The position numbers were made by a program, and so were the translations under genes. A stretch of 14,693 nucleotides of DNA from Candidatus Aenigmatarchaeota archaeon (GTDB lineage: Archaea > Aenigmatarchaeota > Aenigmatarchaeia > QMZP01), in contig WAQT01000021.1 in the NCBI GenBank assembly GCA_015520105.1, positions 1 through 14,693 of the forward strand, written 5' to 3'. How positions within the stretch are numbered: the stretch's first letter is position 1; each line of letters starts with the position of its first letter. Positions 12,344 to 14,693 of this stretch are shown in pieces. The notes under the pieces were generated by a model, which was not told the origin of the DNA, did not search any database, and was given only the letters and a program-made list of their open reading frames with translations.

Positions 12344-13217
12344 GTTCTGCTTTTTTTGGTGATATAACAACATCGTCCTTTCCTGTGCATGCTATTATGG
12401 TTCCTTTGTAGATTTCTTTCCAGCTCTCTGTTCCGCTTATCCAGAACACGTCAGGCGCATCCTTTAGGATGAGCATCTCATCAGGAGAAATGCCCAGGTC
12501 CATGGAGAAGAGGTGTCTTCTTTTAAGAAGCAGTTTTGCTGCAACACCGTCTATCTCTGTTCCGGGATTGAAGAAGAACGCGCTTATCTTCTCGTCTCCT
12601 TTTTGCGCGGTTATTCTTGCGTATGTTGTTTTTATCGTGCGCGTTTCCGATTCGCTTCCCCATGAAACTGTTATCTTGTGGGTTCCGTCCTCTTCCCTGG
12701 AAAGATGGATTTCTGCGCTGCCAGTTCCCCTGCCCGACAACGGTATTCCCGGGTATATGATATCAGACTCGTAGATCCTGTCTTCCCTCATAACACCACT
12801 GACAGCGATAACATCGTCTATCATCGGCCTCTTTTCGCTTATAACAGGCACGTCTCCTGTGGGGTCTTCGAGCAAAAAGCCTCCCGATGTCAGGGACTTA
12901 ACCATTCCTATAACGCTCACAGCAGACACGGTTTTCGGAAGCTTGTTTATGGAAACGGCGTTTGTTTTCTCGAGAAGCATGTCTTTCATGGTTTCATAGA
13001 CCTTGTTATAGTATTCAATAAAATCGTTTGGCGCGAGCTTTCCCTTTGTTTTTGGGACATCAACTGTTACGCTTAGTCTGCCCTGAATGCTTTCTGTTTT
13101 TTTAGCAGGCTGTTCTGCAAGAGAAGACGTTCCCTCTCTTCTGGCTGCCTCTATGGCGTCCTTTGTGGGGAGTATTCCCCTCTTCATAAGGTCTCTGATT
13201 ATGCTTTCTGTGCTCAT
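12327..13217 (-). CDS. PolD small subunit (DP1) homologue, reduced and catalytically dead
   Basis: The N-terminal region matches DP1: helical segment (1-25), linker, NDFIEYYNKVYETMKDML (64-81), then the OB fold with AVSVIGMVKSL (99-109), LEDPTGDVPV (116-125), DDVIAVSGV (134-142) and DIIYPGIP (152-159). In DP1 a long Mre11-like phosphodiesterase domain follows; here most of it is gone. Only its end is recognisable: LLLKRRHLF (229-237), DEMLILKDAPDVF (246-258), IYKGTIIACTG (269-279). None of the metal or catalytic motifs (D-x-H, GD, GNHD, YHG, GHVH) remain; GTES (262-265) stands where GHVH is expected. Length is 296 against about 480-620 aa. The OB fold and C-terminal edge, both implicated in polymerase assembly, are kept, so a structural role is likely, without 3'-5' exonuclease. 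The ATG overlaps the cdc6 stop (ATGA), so the genes are translationally coupled. Confidence 0.8.
   Translation of the reverse strand: MSTESIIRDLMKRGILPTKDAIEAARREGTSSLAEQPAKKTESIQGRLSVTVDVPKTKGKLAPNDFIEYYNKVYETMKDMLLEKTNAVSINKLPKTVSAVSVIGMVKSLTSGGFLLEDPTGDVPVISEKRPMIDDVIAVSGVMREDRIYESDIIYPGIPLSGRGTGSAEIHLSREEDGTHKITVSWGSESETRTIKTTYARITAQKGDEKISAFFFNPGTEIDGVAAKLLLKRRHLFSMDLGISPDEMLILKDAPDVFWISGTESWKEIYKGTIIACTGKDDVVISPKKAEPTLSP
12351..12357 (+). terminator. T-run, possible pyruvate kinase terminator
   Basis: Seven consecutive T residues begin 8 bp after the pyruvate kinase stop, inside the 3' end of the convergent DP1-like gene (where they encode Lys codons on the other strand). A T-run terminator is plausible, but coding constraint could explain it. 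Confidence 0.3.
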
Positions 13218-14416
13218 ACAAACTCCCTTTTAAGCACATCATCAAGCTTCTTTACAAGCTGCCTTGACACGTTCATGTTTATCTTCCTTGTTCTTCCGTA
13301 TCTTCCCTTGGACATCACTGTTGCGTTTATTATTCCCAGCATGTCAAGCTCTGATATGAGGTCGGAAACCCTTCTCTGCGTTAGTGGTGTGAGGTTGTTG
13401 TTTGAGCATATTTTGGAATAGACCTCGTAAACATCTCCTGTCTCTATGTTCCTCTTTCCGTCCTTGTGGAGGTCCATTATGGCCTTGAACACCGCCTGGG
13501 ACTGTTTGGGCTGCGAACTGAGCGCTTCGACTGTCCTGTCTACATCAATCTTCTGCTGCGCCATATCAACATGCGTGTCTTCGACCCTCTCGGAATTTAT
13601 TCTCTCAGCTATCTCTCCAGCCACCCTGAGGAGGTCGAGGGCCTTTCTCGCGTCGCCGTGCTCCTGCGCTGCGAGCGCGGCGCATTTTGCGAGCACCGCG
13701 TGCGAAACCACTCCGTCGTTGAAGGCGCACTTAACCCTTTCAGCAAGTATGTCCCTGAGTTCGTTTGCGTTGTATGGCGGGAATATAATCTCCTCCTCAG
13801 AGAGCGACGACTTGACTCTGGAATCTATGTTTTCTATAAACGAGAGGTTGTTGGAAATTCCTATTATGGTAAGCCTTGAGTTCCGAAGGTCTTGGTTTAT
13901 CCTTGTTATATTGTAGAGTATGTCCGAACCTATCTTACTCACGAGAGCGTCTATCTCGTCAAGAACAAGTATTACGTTCTGTTTCTCCTTATCAATATGT
14001 TCAAAGAATTTGCTGTAAAGTTCGTTTGTCGGCAGGCCTGTATAGGGGACAGTCTCTCCAAAACAGTTTATAAGCTGGGCAAGCACCCTGTATTCTGTGT
14101 CCGCTACCTTCCTCATCTTGCAGTTTATGTATATAACTTTAAGGGGTATGTTGTTTTCTCTTGCAGATTTAACCAATGTGTTTGTAACCTTTTTTGTGAC
14201 AACGGTCTTTCCTGTTCCGGTCTTTCCGTATATGAAGAGGTTTGATGGTTTTTCGTTTCTGAGTATTGGAGCGAGTATTAGAGCGATGTACTCTATTTGT
14301 TTCTCCCTATGCGGTATGTTATCAGGTGTGAAGTTTATGGTAAGAGCGTCCTTGTTTTTAAATATGGTTTTTCTCTCTATATACTTCTGGAAAATATTTT
14401 CGAGTGTGTTTTGCAT
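13214..14416 (-). CDS. cdc6: Orc1/Cdc6 replication initiator
   Basis: AAA+ initiator, 400 aa, the usual length. It binds origin recognition boxes and loads the MCM helicase. Walker A is GKTGTGKT (64-71), Walker B ILVLDEID (149-156), sensor 1 IIGISNN (184-190) and sensor 2 GDARKALDLLR (254-264) with the conserved Arg. A winged-helix domain fills about 300-400, including LTPLTQRRVSDLI with its recognition-helix-like stretch and the GRYGRTRKI wing. All ATPase motifs are intact. The gene sits beside the probable origin and is followed by the DP1-like gene with an ATGA overlap, the same order seen around euryarchaeal origins. Its own promoter carries an ORB-like site between the TATA-like box and the ATG, so autoregulation is likely. 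The G-run of that site, 8-12 bp before the ATG, might also act as a weak Shine-Dalgarno sequence. Confidence 0.96.
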   Translation of the reverse strand: MQNTLENIFQKYIERKTIFKNKDALTINFTPDNIPHREKQIEYIALILAPILRNEKPSNLFIYGKTGTGKTVVTKKVTNTLVKSARENNIPLKVIYINCKMRKVADTEYRVLAQLINCFGETVPYTGLPTNELYSKFFEHIDKEKQNVILVLDEIDALVSKIGSDILYNITRINQDLRNSRLTIIGISNNLSFIENIDSRVKSSLSEEEIIFPPYNANELRDILAERVKCAFNDGVVSHAVLAKCAALAAQEHGDARKALDLLRVAGEIAERINSERVEDTHVDMAQQKIDVDRTVEALSSQPKQSQAVFKAIMDLHKDGKRNIETGDVYEVYSKICSNNNLTPLTQRRVSDLISELDMLGIINATVMSKGRYGRTRKINMNVSRQLVKKLDDVLKREFV

Positions 14417-14423
14417 GGCAATA

Positions 14424-14444
14424 CCCCCTTTATTTCTTGTGGAA
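14424..14444 (-). promoter_or_regulatory. ORB-like site in the cdc6 promoter
   Basis: The minus strand reads TTCCACAAGAAATAAAGGGG plus one further G: core and G-run as in archaeal origin recognition boxes. It fills the space between the cdc6 TATA-like box (14445-14456) and the ATG, covering the expected transcription start near 14425. It points opposite to the two ORB-like sites at 14539 and 14582. Confidence 0.75.
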
Positions 14445-14456
14445 TTTTATATAAAG
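14445..14456 (-). promoter_or_regulatory. TATA-like box of the cdc6-DP1 operon
   Basis: Minus-strand CTTTATATAAAA abuts the ORB-like site. Its core is centred about 34 bp from ATG 14416, predicting a leader of about 8-9 nt. Confidence 0.55.
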
Positions 14457-14488
14457 TTTTGTGTTTTGGTTGTTTTGTTTTTGATTAT

Positions 14489-14507
14489 AATATAACATTG
14501 TTATATT
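14489..14507. promoter_or_regulatory. Perfect palindrome in the AT-rich origin stretch (copy 2 of the 17-bp motif)
   Basis: AATATAAC-ATT-GTTATATT has perfect 8-bp arms with a 3-bp centre. Its minus strand (14505-14489) is identical over 17 bp to 6076-6092 upstream of nac. It may aid unwinding or bind a regulator; the position within the candidate unwinding element suits either. Confidence 0.45.
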
Positions 14508-14521
14508 TACATTCTTGTTAT

Positions 14522-14533
14522 TGATTTTATCAA
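14522..14533. repeat. 12-bp inverted repeat, left arm
   Basis: TGATTTTATCAA is exactly complementary to TTGATAAAATCA at 14669-14680. The arms enclose the two plus-strand ORB-like sites. The repeat may be structural or a protein site; with AT-rich sequence, chance is possible. Confidence 0.45.
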
Positions 14534-14555
14534 AACAATTTCCACAGGAAACAAA
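14532..14555. repeat. 24-bp direct repeat containing an ORB core, copy 1
   Basis: Identical to 14575-14598, with 19 bp between the copies. It contains TTTCCACAGGAAACAAA (14539-14555), the origin-recognition core, and here is followed by A and GGG, completing a short ORB with G-run on the plus strand. Confidence 0.85.
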
Positions 14556-14574
14556 AGGGTCTCACCCCCCAACA

Positions 14575-14598
14575 AAAACAATTTCCACAGGAAACAAA
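14575..14598. repeat. 24-bp direct repeat containing an ORB core, copy 2
   Basis: The second exact copy of the origin-recognition core (14582-14598). It is followed by CCC instead of a G-run, so it resembles a mini-ORB lacking the G-string. The 43-bp period (about four helical turns) places both sites on the same DNA face. Confidence 0.8.
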
Positions 14599-14668
14599 CC
14601 CATATAAAGAGTTTCTGTAACGTTGTTTATAGATATTTTATAGAATCAATTTCCAGAATCCTTACATG

Positions 14669-14680
14669 TTGATAAAATCA
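14669..14680. repeat. 12-bp inverted repeat, right arm
   Basis: TTGATAAAATCA is the exact reverse complement of 14522-14533. Confidence 0.45.
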
Positions 14681-14693
14681 CAAAATATATTGC

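Larger units (their letters stand above)
14417..14693. other. Probable chromosomal replication origin (oriC), left part
   Basis: This non-coding region upstream of cdc6 has the architecture of an archaeal origin. One ORB-like site on the minus strand (14424-14444) and two on the plus strand (14539-14559, 14582-14598) face outward around a very AT-rich stretch at 14445-14538, which is the candidate unwinding element. A 12-bp inverted repeat (14522-14533 and 14669-14680) brackets the paired ORBs. A partial core CAATTTCCAGA occurs at 14647-14657. The region continues beyond the window, so more sites may follow. Confidence 0.8.

Noticed and set aside
14532..14598. Two 24-bp direct repeats with a 19-bp spacer as a possible CRISPR remnant
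   Set aside because: There are only two units, the spacer is too short, there are no cas genes, and the repeat contains the origin-recognition core, which explains it better.

Overview
The window is archaeal chromosomal DNA. The diagnostic genes are an archaeal/eukaryotic-type glycyl-tRNA synthetase, a homodimer-type NAC protein with a UBA domain, a family B DNA polymerase with the archaeal motif order, a PolD small-subunit (DP1) homologue and an Orc1/Cdc6 initiator. Most genes have an AT-rich TATA-like box about 23-29 bp upstream of the start codon, as expected for leaderless archaeal transcripts. The lineage cannot be fixed from sequence alone. Tight packing (4-bp ATGA overlaps, a 1-bp convergent gap, a 17-bp convergent overlap) and a strongly reduced DP1 would fit a small-genome archaeon (DPANN-like), but that is inference.

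Layout. At 1-362 (minus) is the N-terminal part of a membrane-anchored family 2 glycosyltransferase cut by the window edge. It is divergent from GlyRS (479-1975, plus). A minus-strand block follows: NAC (6041-5709), a SERCA-like Ca2+ P-type ATPase (5638-2921) and a CaCA-family cation/Ca2+ exchanger (2924-1977); the last two overlap by ATGA and look like a calcium-efflux pair. PolB (6193-8835, plus) is divergent from NAC. At 8855-9663 lies an unusual element: Orc1/Cdc6-box-like (ORB-like) sites, a perfect 47-bp direct repeat, and between the two repeat copies a small LAGLIDADG-fold gene with both catalytic acids replaced. Then come a TctA-like membrane permease (10878-9679, minus) and pyruvate kinase (10979-12343, plus), divergent from each other. 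The right end carries DP1-like (13217-12327, minus) directly downstream of cdc6 (14416-13214, minus) with an ATGA overlap, and beyond cdc6 a probable replication origin (14417-14693, continuing past the window).

How it fits together. Origin, cdc6 and DP1 form the origin/initiator/polymerase cluster known from several Euryarchaeota. Two departures from the usual picture stand out. DP1 is about 296 residues instead of roughly 480-620: it keeps the OB fold and the extreme C-terminus but has lost all recognisable phosphodiesterase catalytic motifs. PolB ends in a zinc finger that resembles the C-terminal finger of the PolD large subunit DP2. The second point of interest is a set of ORB-like sites about 5.6 kb from the probable origin, downstream of polB, with one site lying inside each copy of the 47-bp repeat around the LAGLIDADG-like gene.

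There is no gene-free stretch longer than 300 bases; the longest is the 277-bp origin region at the right end. No tRNA, rRNA, CRISPR array or transposase was seen.
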